Source of the DNA: Chitinophaga silvatica
GTDB lineage: Bacteria; Bacteroidota; Bacteroidia; Chitinophagales; Chitinophagaceae
Direction of reading: 5' to 3'
Assembly (NCBI RefSeq): GCF_003419895.1
Contig: NZ_QPMM01000012.1
Location: forward strand, 186,001-250,000
DNA length: 64,000 nt
Under the pieces are notes generated by a model that searched no databases, was not told the origin of the DNA, and saw nothing but the letters and a program-made list of their open reading frames with translations. A program made the position numbers and the translations under genes. This document shows, piece after piece, positions 33,560 through 43,456 of the stretch. Each line of letters begins with the position of its first letter. Positions within the stretch are counted from its first letter, which is position 1.

Positions 33560-34324
33560 TTATTTTTCCGAGGAGAAACCTGCACCAATAAACTGTCTGT
33601 TCAGACGAGCAATATTTGTGAGGGAGATTTCTTTTGGACATTCAGCTTCGCAGGCACCAGTGTTGGTACAGCTACCGAAACCTTCTTTATCCATTTGAGC
33701 AACCATGTTAAGTGCGCGGCTATCTTTTTCAGGATGGCCCTGAGGTAATAAGGCCAGCTGAGAAACTTTAGCAGAAACGAATAACATTGCGGAAGAGTTT
33801 TTACAAGCAGCAACACAGGCACCACAACCGATACAGGCAGCAGCAGCGAATGCTAAGTCAGCTTTATGTTTATCTACCGGGATGTTATTTGCATCCTGAG
33901 CGTTACCAGTGTTAATAGAGATATATCCACCAGCTTCGATGATACGATCAAAAGCAGAGCGATCTACCACCAGGTCTTTCACTACCGGGAAAGCACCAGC
34001 TCTCCATGGCTCAACAGTGATAGTATCTCCGTCTTTGAATGCGCGCATATGCAACTGGCAGGTAGTAGTACCAGCCCAAGGACCGTGCGCACGGCCATTG
34101 ATATGCATAGAGCATGCACCGCAAATTCCTTCGCGGCAGTCGTGATCGAAAGCGATTGGTTCTTTTCCTTCACTGATCAGTCCTTCATTTACCACATCAA
34201 ACATTTCGAGGAAAGACATTTCAGAAGAAATGTTTTTAGCCGGAATAGTTTCGAATCCACCCTGATCATTTTTGTTTTTCTGCCTCCACACTTTTAATGT
34301 GAGGTTCATATTATAATGTTCCAT
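33560..34324 (-). CDS. sdhB: Succinate dehydrogenase/fumarate reductase iron-sulfur subunit
   Basis: A 254-residue electron-transfer subunit between the flavoprotein and quinone. Cluster ligands are visible: CREGICGACSMHINGRAHG plus TTCQLH for [2Fe-2S], CIGCGACVAACKNSS for the second cluster, and CTNTGACEAECPKEI for the third. A second possible start, MNLTLKV, is five codons in. It is the last gene of sdhCAB, 62 bases after sdhA, and ends directly at the palindromic element, which may terminate the operon. Confidence 0.95.
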   Translation of the reverse strand: MEHYNMNLTLKVWRQKNKNDQGGFETIPAKNISSEMSFLEMFDVVNEGLISEGKEPIAFDHDCREGICGACSMHINGRAHGPWAGTTTCQLHMRAFKDGDTITVEPWRAGAFPVVKDLVVDRSAFDRIIEAGGYISINTGNAQDANNIPVDKHKADLAFAAAACIGCGACVAACKNSSAMLFVSAKVSQLALLPQGHPEKDSRALNMVAQMDKEGFGSCTNTGACEAECPKEISLTNIARLNRQFIGAGFSSEK

Positions 34325-34386
34325 AGTTCCTGGACAATTATTTGATTTTATAAACCTGGTGAGTTGTTAGCAACTTACCAATTACC

Positions 34387-36360
34387 TTATTTATAGCTAC
34401 GTTGAGTTGGTTTTACGTATTCGAATACCAGTGGCTCTTTGTGTAATACATAGTCGCTTGGGCCTTTGTATTCCCATGCAGCTACATAGCTGAAGTTTTC
34501 ATCATCACGTTTTGCTTCACCATCATCAGTTTGAGATTCTTCTCTGAAGTGGCCACCACAAGATTCGCGACGATTCAGCGCATCTACACACATTAATTCG
34601 CCCAGTTCCAGGAAATCGGCTACACGCACAACTTTTTCCAGTTCAGGGTTCAATTCATTAGCAACACCCGGAACGCGAACATCTTTATAAAAGTCGGCTC
34701 TCAAAGCTTTGATTTCTTCGATAGCTTCTTTCAATCCTTGTTCGTTGCGAGCCATACCACATTTTTCCCACATGATCTTACCCAGTTTCTTATGGAAATA
34801 GTCTACAGACTTAGCTCCTTTGATATTCAGGAATTGGGAGAGCATATCTTTCACTTTCTGTTCTGCGGCTACGAAGGCAGGATGATCTGTTGGGATAGCT
34901 TTGGTGCGGATTTCATCAGCAAGGTAATTACCGATGGTGTAAGGAATAACGAAATAGCCATCGCCTAATCCCTGCATCAGTGCAGAAGCACCTAATCTGT
35001 TAGCTCCGTGATCAGAGAAGTTAGCTTCTCCCAGAGAGTACAGACCCTGAACGGTAGTTTGCAGTTCATAGTCTACCCACAGTCCACCCATGGTGTAGTG
35101 AACAGCAGGATAAATACGCATTGGAGTTTCGTATGGGTCTTCTCCGGTAATTTTAGCATACATATCGAAGAGGTTACCATATTTTTCTACCACTACTTCC
35201 TTACCCATTTTAATGATCTCGTCTTTAGATACGTTGTGCATCTGACGTTTACCGGCTTCGATATTACCATAACGTTCGAAGGCAGCAGCGAAGTCGAGAT
35301 ATACAGCTTGTTTGGAAGTACCTACACCGTAACCGGCATCGCATCTTTCTTTAGCAGCACGGGAAGCCACGTCACGAGGTACGAGGTTACCGAAGGCAGG
35401 GTATCTTCTTTCCAGGTAATAATCTCTTTCATCTTCAGGGATATCGCTGGCTTTGCGGTTATCATCTTTTTTCTTAGGCACCCAGATACGACCATCGTTA
35501 CGCAGGGATTCTGACATGAGGGTCAGTTTCGACTGGTGATCTCCGGAAACCGGGATACAGGTCGGGTGAATTTGGGTGAAGCAAGGGTTTGCGAAGTAAG
35601 CACCATTTTGGGTAGCTTTCCAGGCAGCGGTAACGTTGGAACCCATTGCGTTGGTAGACAGATAGAATACGTTTCCGTATCCGCCGCTACAGATGAGGAC
35701 AGCGTGTCCGAAGTGGCGTTCCAATTCGCCGGAGATAAGGTTACGAGCGATAATACCACGTGCTTTACCATCGATTTTCACGATATCCAGCATTTCGTGG
35801 CGACTATACATAGTTACATTACCCAGGGCTACCTGACGCTCAAGAGCGGAGTAAGCACCGAGGAGGAGCTGTTGACCGGTTTGACCAGCAGCGTAGAAAG
35901 TACGTTGTACCTGAGTACCACCGAAAGAACGGTTGCTCAGTAATCCACCATATTCGCGGGCAAAAGGAACACCTTGAGCAACGCATTGGTCGATAATATT
36001 TCCACTTACAGAAGCGAGGCGGTAAACGTTTGCTTCCCGAGCGCGGTAGTCACCACCTTTAACTGTATCGTAGAAGAGACGGTAAACAGAGTCACCATCG
36101 TTTTGATAATTTTTAGCAGCGTTGATACCTCCCTGAGCAGCGATACTGTGCGCACGGCGAGGGCTGTCCTGAAAGCAGAATGCTTTAACCTTGTATCCTA
36201 ATTCACCAAGTGAAGCAGCTGCAGAAGCACCTGCCAGACCTGTTCCTATTATGATCACTTCCAGGTTACGCTTATTGGCTGGATTTACCAGTTTACAATG
36301 TCCTTTATATTCTTCCCATTGTGATTCTATTGGGCCATGAGGAATTTTTGCATCCAACAT
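34387..36360 (-). CDS. sdhA: Succinate dehydrogenase/fumarate reductase flavoprotein subunit
   Basis: A 657-residue catalytic subunit that oxidises succinate to fumarate. FAD-binding GTGLAGASAAASLGELGY (about 38-55), the covalent-FAD histidine in RRAHSIAAQGGINAA (about 67-81), and the substrate region HPTCIPVSGDH. The long form, with KKKDDNRKASDIPEDERDYY, is the type found with a single five-helix cytochrome b (Wolinella/Bacillus class), matching the adjacent sdhC. Confidence 0.96.
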   Translation of the reverse strand: MLDAKIPHGPIESQWEEYKGHCKLVNPANKRNLEVIIIGTGLAGASAAASLGELGYKVKAFCFQDSPRRAHSIAAQGGINAAKNYQNDGDSVYRLFYDTVKGGDYRAREANVYRLASVSGNIIDQCVAQGVPFAREYGGLLSNRSFGGTQVQRTFYAAGQTGQQLLLGAYSALERQVALGNVTMYSRHEMLDIVKIDGKARGIIARNLISGELERHFGHAVLICSGGYGNVFYLSTNAMGSNVTAAWKATQNGAYFANPCFTQIHPTCIPVSGDHQSKLTLMSESLRNDGRIWVPKKKDDNRKASDIPEDERDYYLERRYPAFGNLVPRDVASRAAKERCDAGYGVGTSKQAVYLDFAAAFERYGNIEAGKRQMHNVSKDEIIKMGKEVVVEKYGNLFDMYAKITGEDPYETPMRIYPAVHYTMGGLWVDYELQTTVQGLYSLGEANFSDHGANRLGASALMQGLGDGYFVIPYTIGNYLADEIRTKAIPTDHPAFVAAEQKVKDMLSQFLNIKGAKSVDYFHKKLGKIMWEKCGMARNEQGLKEAIEEIKALRADFYKDVRVPGVANELNPELEKVVRVADFLELGELMCVDALNRRESCGGHFREESQTDDGEAKRDDENFSYVAAWEYKGPSDYVLHKEPLVFEYVKPTQRSYK

Positions 36361-36379
36361 ATATTCTTACTTTACAGAA

Positions 36380-37063
36380 TTATTGAAAAAAAATGAAAAC
36401 CGGAATGATAGCAAATCCAATAGGAATAGCTATACCGAAGATCCAAACACCGATGAAGTTGATCAAACCATTGTATTTCTTATGGTTTAATCCAAAAGTC
36501 TGACAAGCACTTTTGAAACCATGGATCAGGTGAAAGGATAATGCGATCATAGAAATCACATAAATGATCACTACCCAGCCATGTTGAAATGCATCGTAAG
36601 TTACTGCATAAAGGTCTTTCAACGGTTGTGCCATGCCTTCGTAAGTCTGCGTTGGCATATCACCGTAGTGGAATTTCGCCCAGAATTGTGCAAGGTGAAT
36701 CACGATGAAAATGAAAAGGATGCTTCCCATAATAGCCATCTGACGGCTAAACCATGAAGAAGTCTGATTACCCGGATTAACGGCATATTTAACCGGACGG
36801 GCAGCTCTGTTACTAAAAGTGAGCTGAATTGCAACGAAAGCATGCAATAAGATCACAATTTTCAGTCCCCAGGCGATGAACTGAATAAGGCCATTATGGC
36901 CCATAAATGCTGCATAAGCATTAAATGCTTCCCCTCTGTCGTTTTTCAACAATTGTAAGTTACCAACAAGGTGCACTAACACGAAACTACAAAGAAACAA
37001 GCCGGTAGCACCTACCAATAACTTCTTACCGATAGAGGTATTAAAGAACTGTGACCACTTCAT
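36380..37063 (-). CDS. sdhC: Succinate dehydrogenase cytochrome b subunit
   Basis: A 227-residue five-helix membrane anchor of the b558 class (SdhC/FrdC of Bacillus/Wolinella type). Starts KWSQFFNTSIGKKLLVGATG; candidate haem-ligand histidines lie in helices around FVLVHLVGNLQLL, ILLHAFVAI, FIVIHLAQF and SFHLIHGFKSA. It is the first gene of sdhCAB, 19 bases ahead of sdhA, with about 190 gene-free bases upstream that should hold the promoter. Confidence 0.93.
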   Translation of the reverse strand: MKWSQFFNTSIGKKLLVGATGLFLCSFVLVHLVGNLQLLKNDRGEAFNAYAAFMGHNGLIQFIAWGLKIVILLHAFVAIQLTFSNRAARPVKYAVNPGNQTSSWFSRQMAIMGSILFIFIVIHLAQFWAKFHYGDMPTQTYEGMAQPLKDLYAVTYDAFQHGWVVIIYVISMIALSFHLIHGFKSACQTFGLNHKKYNGLINFIGVWIFGIAIPIGFAIIPVFIFFQ

Positions 37064-37253
37064 AAGTAAAATTCTAAGCTTCCAGTATATTAAAGATGAT
37101 TTGAAATGTCGGGCAAATTTAAAGCAGGAAAAATAAAAACCAAATGATATTTATCAGGTTTTATTATACATGAGATTAAAAACACTCACATTATTTGTTG
37201 ATAATCATAGTTTTAAAACGGAATATCTTTCATTTCATACTGAAAATTTAATA

Positions 37254-37817
37254 TTATTCGAGGCGTTTCAGCATAATATTATCGATCATATTAAACAGAT
37301 GTAATGGCTGATATGTTCGCCATTTTTCATCTTCCAGCAAATGAATGTAATAATCGAGTTTAGCACGCCTGAATTCATCTGCAGTTTGTATAGGCATATT
37401 CAGGGCTACAATCCATCCCCCATCATCCTTAATATCTTCCCACCATTCTTCATAGTAGTCAACATCGTCTGAATGAAAGTTCATCACATTTTCTGCAAGA
37501 AGAATGAATTTATTGATACCCTGGGCAATCAGAATGTCTATGATATTTCGTTTCATAGTCATGATATCATTATCAATAGCATCATTCCATTCGCCCAACA
37601 GCTCTATAATTACGAAATTGAACTGATAGTCTGTAAAGAGGATTTTCATATACAGGTTGCGGGAACCAAATTCATCCCACTGGGGATGGATATAGTAGTT
37701 GTAAACCGAGTTTGAATATTCAAACTCGCTATACTCGCGACCATAGAAAGGAGAGTATTCATCTTCCTCCGCTGTATATAAATGCCGCCAATTGTAATAT
37801 GGTTCTATATCATGCAT
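37254..37817 (-). CDS. Unknown acidic protein
   Basis: 187 residues, unusually rich in Tyr, Trp, Asp and Glu (for example YSPFYGREYSEFEYSNSVYN and VDYYEEWWEDIKDDGGW). There is no signal peptide and no membrane helix. A central alternating segment (MKILFTDYQFNFVIIELLGE and ILIAQGINKFILLAE) suggests an alpha/beta fold. I do not recognise the family; small cytoplasmic proteins of this look occur across the phylum. It is 26 bases downstream of murQ and may be the last gene of that transcript. Confidence 0.65.
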   Translation of the reverse strand: MHDIEPYYNWRHLYTAEEDEYSPFYGREYSEFEYSNSVYNYYIHPQWDEFGSRNLYMKILFTDYQFNFVIIELLGEWNDAIDNDIMTMKRNIIDILIAQGINKFILLAENVMNFHSDDVDYYEEWWEDIKDDGGWIVALNMPIQTADEFRRAKLDYYIHLLEDEKWRTYQPLHLFNMIDNIMLKRLE

Positions 37818-37843
37818 ATACCTAATACAAAGGTCTGGTTAAA

Positions 37844-38662
37844 TCATTTTTTAGCAAAATCGGCAACTGCTTTTTTTACGCTGCCGGATTTTAATAACAT
37901 TTCCTGGGCCTGCGCATAATCAGTCAGAGACAATTGCTCCATCAGCATTTTCACCCCTCTATCTACCAATTTCTCATTACTTAACTGCATATTTACCATT
38001 TTATTATCCTCTACCCTCCCCAACTGGATCATTACCGAAGTGCTGATCATATTCAATACCAATTTTTGAGCAGTACCACTTTTTAAACGGGTACTTCCTG
38101 TCACAAATTCTGGTCCTACCACTACCTCAACCGGAAAATCTGCTGCAGCAGATAACGGAGTATCGGGGTTACAGCTTATGCTACCGGTGATGATACCACG
38201 ACTACGGCATTCATTCAGTGCAGCAATGACATATGGAGTGGTACCACTGGCTGCAATGCCAATTACCACATCCTTATCTGTAATATTAAATGATTGTAAA
38301 TCTTCCCATCCCTGGCTACGGCTATCTTCAGCAAATTCCACCGCCTGACGGATAGCAGTATCCCCACCGGCAATTAATCCAACTACCAGCCCTTGGGGTA
38401 CACCGAAGGTAGGAGGACATTCAGAAGCGTCTACTACCCCTAATCTGCCACTGGTTCCTGCCCCCATGTAAAATAATCTTCCGCCAGCCAGCATTTTATC
38501 GGCAACGGCGCCTACCAGTTTTTCAATCTGTGGAATTGCTTTCTCTACTGCCAACGGAACTGTCTGATCTTCCTTATTCATATTTACCAACAACTCATGG
38601 ATACTCATCTTTTCCAGATGGCGGTAATGGGAAGGCTGTTCCGTTACTTTAACAAATGACAT
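37844..38662 (-). CDS. murQ: N-acetylmuramic acid 6-phosphate etherase
   Basis: A 272-residue SIS-domain lyase that splits the lactyl ether of MurNAc-6-phosphate to give GlcNAc-6-phosphate and lactate, a step of peptidoglycan recycling. The SIS loop and catalytic glutamate are in GAGTSGRLGVVDASECPP (67-84, Glu81), with GIAASGTTPYVIAAL and TGSTRLKSGTAQK further on. It is shorter than the usual ~300 residues, lacking part of the C-terminal helical region. It lies 20 bases downstream of a BadF-type kinase, so the pair probably acts on the same sugar. Confidence 0.93.
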   Translation of the reverse strand: MSFVKVTEQPSHYRHLEKMSIHELLVNMNKEDQTVPLAVEKAIPQIEKLVGAVADKMLAGGRLFYMGAGTSGRLGVVDASECPPTFGVPQGLVVGLIAGGDTAIRQAVEFAEDSRSQGWEDLQSFNITDKDVVIGIAASGTTPYVIAALNECRSRGIITGSISCNPDTPLSAAADFPVEVVVGPEFVTGSTRLKSGTAQKLVLNMISTSVMIQLGRVEDNKMVNMQLSNEKLVDRGVKMLMEQLSLTDYAQAQEMLLKSGSVKKAVADFAKK

Positions 38663-38682
38663 ACTATATCTCTTAATAATGA

Positions 38683-39531
38683 TTAACGATGGTATTCTAT
38701 CAATCCGGAAATTGGGCTACGCAGGATCCGGCCCAGCGACAATTCATACAAATCACAAAGTTCTGTAATAATGTCCTTAAAGGTAAAGGCAACACCCCCA
38801 GTAAAATGCAGGGTGCTGGTCCAGCTTTCCCTGTATTTGTAGATATGATTAAAGAAAAAGTCGTTAAGGCTGTCTTCCAGGATATTTTCCACCATAAAAT
38901 GACCTCGGTTTTCGGACAAAAAGGTAGTAAACTGAGCTAAATATCGGTTTGCTAAGGGTTTACGATATACATTTTCCAGTATTTCGTCTTTATTTGTCCG
39001 ATACTTATACTCAAATTTATCGTGAAGCTCTGCATCGAAACTATTGTATAGATAATATTGCAACACTTTGCGGCCCAGATAAGCGCCGCTGCCCTCATCT
39101 CCTAAAATATATCCCAGTCCGGGATTATTTTTTACAATATCGGTTCCATCGTAGTAGCAGGAATTAGAACCCGTACCCAGAATATTGGCCACTCCGGCCG
39201 TTCTGCCACAGAGTGCGCGGGCTGCTCCCATAAGATCGTGGTGTACATCCACGTGCGAATCTGGCCATACAGCCTGAATAGCGGCGGTAACCAGGTTCAG
39301 ATTTTTGGCCTGGGCCAGGCCCGTACCATAAAAATAAACCTCGGCAACAGTCAGTCCCACCGGCAATTGCGGAACTAATTCTGTTTCTAAAATAGCCTTG
39401 ATCTGTTCTTCAGATTGAAAATAAGGACTAACCCCTTGTGTTTTCAGGATAATAGGTTCTCCATTGCCCAACAGCCCCCACTCGGTTTTAGTAGACCCAC
39501 TATCTGCTACCAGCTTTATTCCAGCGCTCAT
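38683..39531 (-). CDS. BadF-family amino-sugar kinase, MurK candidate
   Basis: A 282-residue ASKHA-fold kinase of the BadF/BadG/BcrA family (N-acetylglucosamine kinase-like). The phosphate-1 loop is DSGSTKTEWG (10-19); phosphate-2 and adenosine motifs include LGTGSNSCYY, GYILGDEGSGAYLG and FTGGVAFTFKD. In Tannerella forsythia and Clostridium, BadF kinases encoded beside murQ (MurK) phosphorylate MurNAc and/or GlcNAc. By this context it may supply MurNAc-6-phosphate to MurQ, in place of a PTS; GlcNAc-only kinase activity is the alternative. Confidence 0.8.
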   Translation of the reverse strand: MSAGIKLVADSGSTKTEWGLLGNGEPIILKTQGVSPYFQSEEQIKAILETELVPQLPVGLTVAEVYFYGTGLAQAKNLNLVTAAIQAVWPDSHVDVHHDLMGAARALCGRTAGVANILGTGSNSCYYDGTDIVKNNPGLGYILGDEGSGAYLGRKVLQYYLYNSFDAELHDKFEYKYRTNKDEILENVYRKPLANRYLAQFTTFLSENRGHFMVENILEDSLNDFFFNHIYKYRESWTSTLHFTGGVAFTFKDIITELCDLYELSLGRILRSPISGLIEYHR

Positions 39532-39723
39532 ACCCGGTTAATTGTGTAATTAAAAGATGATTTATGCTATTTTTGCCACAATTTAAACAAAAGGGGCCCA
39601 CAAAAGCAAACCTCTTAGTTTAAGAGATGATGATACATGTATGTAGCTGATTGCCGACCGCCAGTTGCACTACAACATGATATATAGATTGGTTATATAA
39701 ATTAGCGGGATAATAATCTGAAT

Positions 39724-41340
39724 ATGTCTAACAGGAAACTGAATGTTTTTCTTCCACTTCTACTTGCAGTAGTGTTGGCACTGGGAATGTTTTTGGGCCA
39801 TAAAATGCCTGGTTCAGGGAATAATGGTGCTACTGTATTTTTTACTAAACCCGCCAGAGGCCCTCTACAGGAGGTAATGGACCTCATCAAGGCAAAATAC
39901 GTTGACACTCTCAATACCGATAAATTACAACAGGAAGCCATTGAAGGGCTGCTCTCCAAGCTCGATCCACATTCTATTTATATTACCCCGGAAGAATTGC
40001 AGCGGGTAAATGAAGATATGGATGGAAATTTTGAAGGAATAGGGGTTGAATTCAATATTACTAACGATACTGTAAATGTGGTAAGTGTATTGAGTGGTGG
40101 CCCATCCGAAACTGCCGGGGTGCAAACCGGAGATAAGATCATCCAGGTAAATGACTCATTGGTAGCCGGAAATAGTATCACGGCTGAGAAAATTCGCAGA
40201 TTATTACGCGGTCCGGCAGGTTCTGTTGTAAATACAAAGATTTTGCGCCAGCAGAAAATGATAACCATTCCTATTAAACGTGGTGTTATTCCATTATATA
40301 GTGTTGACGCTGCCTACATGGCAACGCCAACTGTTGGTTATATTAAGATCAGCCGCTTTTCTGCAACTACCTACGATGAGTTCATGAAAGCCATGCGTAA
40401 GCTTACCCAGGCAGGGATGAAGGAACTGATTATAGACCTCAGGCAAAATCCGGGTGGCTACCTCGATGCTGCAGTTAGAGTGGCCGACGAACTACTGGAT
40501 GAAAATAAACTGATCGTTTATACAAAAGGAAAAGATTTTCCGAGAACCGATTACAAAACCAAGCGTCCTGGATTATTTGAGAGAGGCCCATTAGCCATTC
40601 TTACAGATGAAGGCTCAGCTTCTGCAAGTGAAATTCTTGCCGGTGCCATTCAGGATTGGGATAGAGGTACTATCATTGGCAGACGCACCTTTGGTAAAGG
40701 GTTAGTTCAGGAACAATACGATCTTGATAATGGTGGAGCACTTCGCCTTACGGTTGCCCGCTACTATGTTCCTTCCGGCAGAAGTATCCAGAAACCTTAT
40801 GGTAAAGGGCACGACGATTATAATGAAGATATTATGGAGCGCCTGCATCATGGCGAATTAGTAAATAAAGACAGTATCCGCATTAACGATACTATTCCTT
40901 ATAAAACAGCTGCCGGACGCCGTGTTTATGGCGGTGGTGGTATTACTCCCGACTTCTTCATTCCTTTCGACACAGCCAGGTTTACTCCTACGCTAACGGC
41001 GATCTATACACGCAATACCTTCAGTAACTTTGTATATCAGTATTATACAAACAACCGTGCAAAATTTTCTGCCTATAAAACTGTTGGTGATTTTGTGAAA
41101 GACTTCCAGCTTTCAAATGAGGTAATGAATGAATTTAAAGTATTTGCGAAGAAAGATAGTGTACCAGGCTTGGATCACCTTACTCCTAAAGATGAAAGCG
41201 AAATCCGCAACAGATTGAAGGCTGTGATGGCCCGCCAGCTGTTCAGAACCGAAGGGTTTTATGAAACCATTAACCAGGAAGATCCAATGGTTAAAAAGGC
41301 GCTGGAAGTAGTTACTGAAGAAGCTAAGAAAGAGCAATAA
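39724..41340 (+). CDS. S41 C-terminal processing peptidase
   Basis: A 538-residue periplasmic protease of the CtpA type. One N-terminal membrane helix or uncleaved signal (about 5-25), helical region (about 40-80) with LLSKLDPHSIYI, a PDZ domain (about 88-175) that recognises C-terminal tails, and the S41 core with SASASEILAG (Ser near residue 300) and FGKGLVQ (Lys near 325). A C-terminal extension of about 170 residues is typical of this phylum. It is monocistronic and divergent from the kinase gene; a two-way terminator follows. Confidence 0.92.
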   Translation: MSNRKLNVFLPLLLAVVLALGMFLGHKMPGSGNNGATVFFTKPARGPLQEVMDLIKAKYVDTLNTDKLQQEAIEGLLSKLDPHSIYITPEELQRVNEDMDGNFEGIGVEFNITNDTVNVVSVLSGGPSETAGVQTGDKIIQVNDSLVAGNSITAEKIRRLLRGPAGSVVNTKILRQQKMITIPIKRGVIPLYSVDAAYMATPTVGYIKISRFSATTYDEFMKAMRKLTQAGMKELIIDLRQNPGGYLDAAVRVADELLDENKLIVYTKGKDFPRTDYKTKRPGLFERGPLAILTDEGSASASEILAGAIQDWDRGTIIGRRTFGKGLVQEQYDLDNGGALRLTVARYYVPSGRSIQKPYGKGHDDYNEDIMERLHHGELVNKDSIRINDTIPYKTAAGRRVYGGGGITPDFFIPFDTARFTPTLTAIYTRNTFSNFVYQYYTNNRAKFSAYKTVGDFVKDFQLSNEVMNEFKVFAKKDSVPGLDHLTPKDESEIRNRLKAVMARQLFRTEGFYETINQEDPMVKKALEVVTEEAKKEQ

Positions 41341-41364
41341 TTTAAAATATTAATCAAACAAAAT

Positions 41365-41393
41365 AGGGTGTCTCTACAACGTAAAGACACCCT
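41365..41393. terminator. Two-way terminator
   Basis: The 9-base stem AGGGTGTCT / AGACACCCT followed by TTTTC lies between the S41 protease gene and the converging OmpA gene. Confidence 0.75.
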
Positions 41394-41417
41394 TTTCATT
41401 TTTATCAGTTATCAGCT

Positions 41418-43433
41418 TTAATAAAGCACTTTCAACTCCGTACGTCTGTTTTGCTGGTGTTGTTTTTCAGTACAATTAACTCCATCCAAACATCCGTTAG
41501 TAATAGCTTCCTTAGCCATATTACGGTAGTAAAGTCTGGTTGGTGCAATCCCCTTATCATCCAGGAAATTGATTACGGAATAACAACGCATAGTAGAAAG
41601 ATCCTTATTGTAATCTTCTGTTCCACGGCTATCGGTATATGAAACAACCAGGAGCTTCCAATCCGGATGTCTTTGCATTATACCGGCAACATAATCTAAA
41701 ATTCTGCGAGACTCGGTGAGTAATTCAGTACTATTGAAGTTATAAAAGAACTGAAGTTTTTCCAATTCAGCTTTATCCTTTTCTTCTTCAGGAGTTAAGA
41801 TACGTTTAACAGTAGTTTTACCGGAATTCCTATCTCCGCCACCATTGGTACCATCACCAGTTCCATTACCAATTCCTTTTCCATTTCCGTTACCTGTTCC
41901 ATTACCCTTACCGTTTCCATTTCCTTCACCATTACCATTTCCTTCACCATTACCATTTCCACCGTTAATTCCTGTTCCACTTCCTGCACCTTTTCCATTG
42001 CCGGTGTTACTTCCATCTCCATCATTCCAACCATCTACCTCATCAGAATCAGGTCTGTTAAGGCGTTCAAAAAAGTGAGCGTCTTTAAATGAATAGATAT
42101 CATCGGCACCACTTCCACCCTGGCGGTTAGATGACAGGAACCCTTCATAGCCATTACGTTTCATAATAAGACCAATGTCATCTCCACCCGTATTATAAGG
42201 AGCCTTCAGATTTACCGGAGTTTGCCAGGAAGCCCTGCTACCAATAGCTCTGAACATATCATATCCTCCCATCCCAGGATGACCTTTACTGGAGAAATAA
42301 AGTGCCCCGTCTTCATTGATTGTAGGGAAAGCTTCGTCGCCAACAGTATTCAACACTGGTCCGGCGTTTAATGGAGTTCCCCAGGTTCCGTCGGCCTGTT
42401 TTTCGCTATACCAGATATCAGCATTACCTTGTCCACCAGGTCTGTTAGATACGAAATACATCACACTACCATTTTCGGCCAGAACAGGATAACTGGAAGA
42501 ATAGCCTTCGAGATTAACATTAGCTAATAACGCAGGTGATTTCCAGCTTCCGTTTTCTTTTACAGCCTGGTAGATGTATAAACGTCTTACTCCGCTTATA
42601 GGGCCCTTCTTACTATCGGGTAATACTTTGTCTTGTTCATTGATCGTAACATACAAAGTATCTCCTTCTTTATTCATACATAATGGGCCAATATGATATT
42701 TGAATTTACCTAATAATTGTGGGAATAGCTCTTCCAATAATACATTGGAATCACCAACAGTATATTGTTTAAAAATATAAGGCTTATAATAAGGTTGCAA
42801 AGTACGTCGGTCATCGACCGGATGATTTTCTCTTGTTCCATTCATCTGCATCTTGCGATAGCCATTGGAAATAATCAATAAGCCTTCTTTAACAACTCCG
42901 GAGATTATTTCAGAGTTCTCAGTATTCAGTTCACGGATTGGCTCAATTGGAACATTAACTTTTCTTTTTTTCCAGATAATTGCTTTTTCACAACCACGTA
43001 TAGCCAGATCCTTTAGTTTCATACTATCAGCTACCGGACTGGTAAAAAGGGTATATTGAGATTTAGCTTCTTCGTATTGTTCGAGGTTTCTTAATGTTTC
43101 TCCATACTCAAAAAAGGCAGAGGGCGGACAATCCGGTAAAGCAATAATTGTTTTATACCAATTACTTGCCTGATCAAACAGTCCAATTTGCTTGTAGCAG
43201 TCGGCCAGTTTCAAAAGTTGAGCTGTTTTCGCCTGTTTCTTATTTACTTTAGCTAAACGTTCGTATAATGCGGCGGCAGTAGCATATTCCTGCCTGCCAT
43301 ATGCTTCCTCGGCCATAACTAATACACCTCTTTGCTCCTGAGCAATCAGTGTTAAAGGTAAACAGGAAGAAAACAGTAGGATAAATACTTTTCCTGTAAA
43401 TTTCTTACCGAAATAAAGATAATATCGTTTCAA
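41418..43433 (-). CDS. OmpA-family protein with TPR and PD40 repeats (PorE-like)
   Basis: 671 residues. Signal peptide (about 1-31, ending LIAQ), TPR repeats (about 40-150), a PD40/WD40-like propeller (about 200-470, with YFVSNRPGGQGNADIW and YFSSKGHPGMGGYDM), a Gly/Asn-rich low-complexity linker (about 480-545, repeated GNGNGEGNGNG) and an OmpA peptidoglycan-binding domain (about 565-671, NFNSTELLTESRRILDYVAG, YTDSRGTEDYN, RRTELKV). Similar domain order is found in PorE/SprE-linked proteins of T9SS loci, where they tie outer-membrane components to the cell wall. Third gene of the giant-protein operon, 23 bases after the PorP-like gene. Confidence 0.9.
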   Translation of the reverse strand: MKRYYLYFGKKFTGKVFILLFSSCLPLTLIAQEQRGVLVMAEEAYGRQEYATAAALYERLAKVNKKQAKTAQLLKLADCYKQIGLFDQASNWYKTIIALPDCPPSAFFEYGETLRNLEQYEEAKSQYTLFTSPVADSMKLKDLAIRGCEKAIIWKKRKVNVPIEPIRELNTENSEIISGVVKEGLLIISNGYRKMQMNGTRENHPVDDRRTLQPYYKPYIFKQYTVGDSNVLLEELFPQLLGKFKYHIGPLCMNKEGDTLYVTINEQDKVLPDSKKGPISGVRRLYIYQAVKENGSWKSPALLANVNLEGYSSSYPVLAENGSVMYFVSNRPGGQGNADIWYSEKQADGTWGTPLNAGPVLNTVGDEAFPTINEDGALYFSSKGHPGMGGYDMFRAIGSRASWQTPVNLKAPYNTGGDDIGLIMKRNGYEGFLSSNRQGGSGADDIYSFKDAHFFERLNRPDSDEVDGWNDGDGSNTGNGKGAGSGTGINGGNGNGEGNGNGEGNGNGKGNGTGNGNGKGIGNGTGDGTNGGGDRNSGKTTVKRILTPEEEKDKAELEKLQFFYNFNSTELLTESRRILDYVAGIMQRHPDWKLLVVSYTDSRGTEDYNKDLSTMRCYSVINFLDDKGIAPTRLYYRNMAKEAITNGCLDGVNCTEKQHQQNRRTELKVLY

Positions 43434-43456
43434 GATTGTTTTTTTTAGGTTACCAA

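Noticed and set aside
33601..36201. Several plus- and minus-strand frames inside sdhA and sdhB.
   Set aside because: All overlap genes with complete family motifs and have no features of their own.
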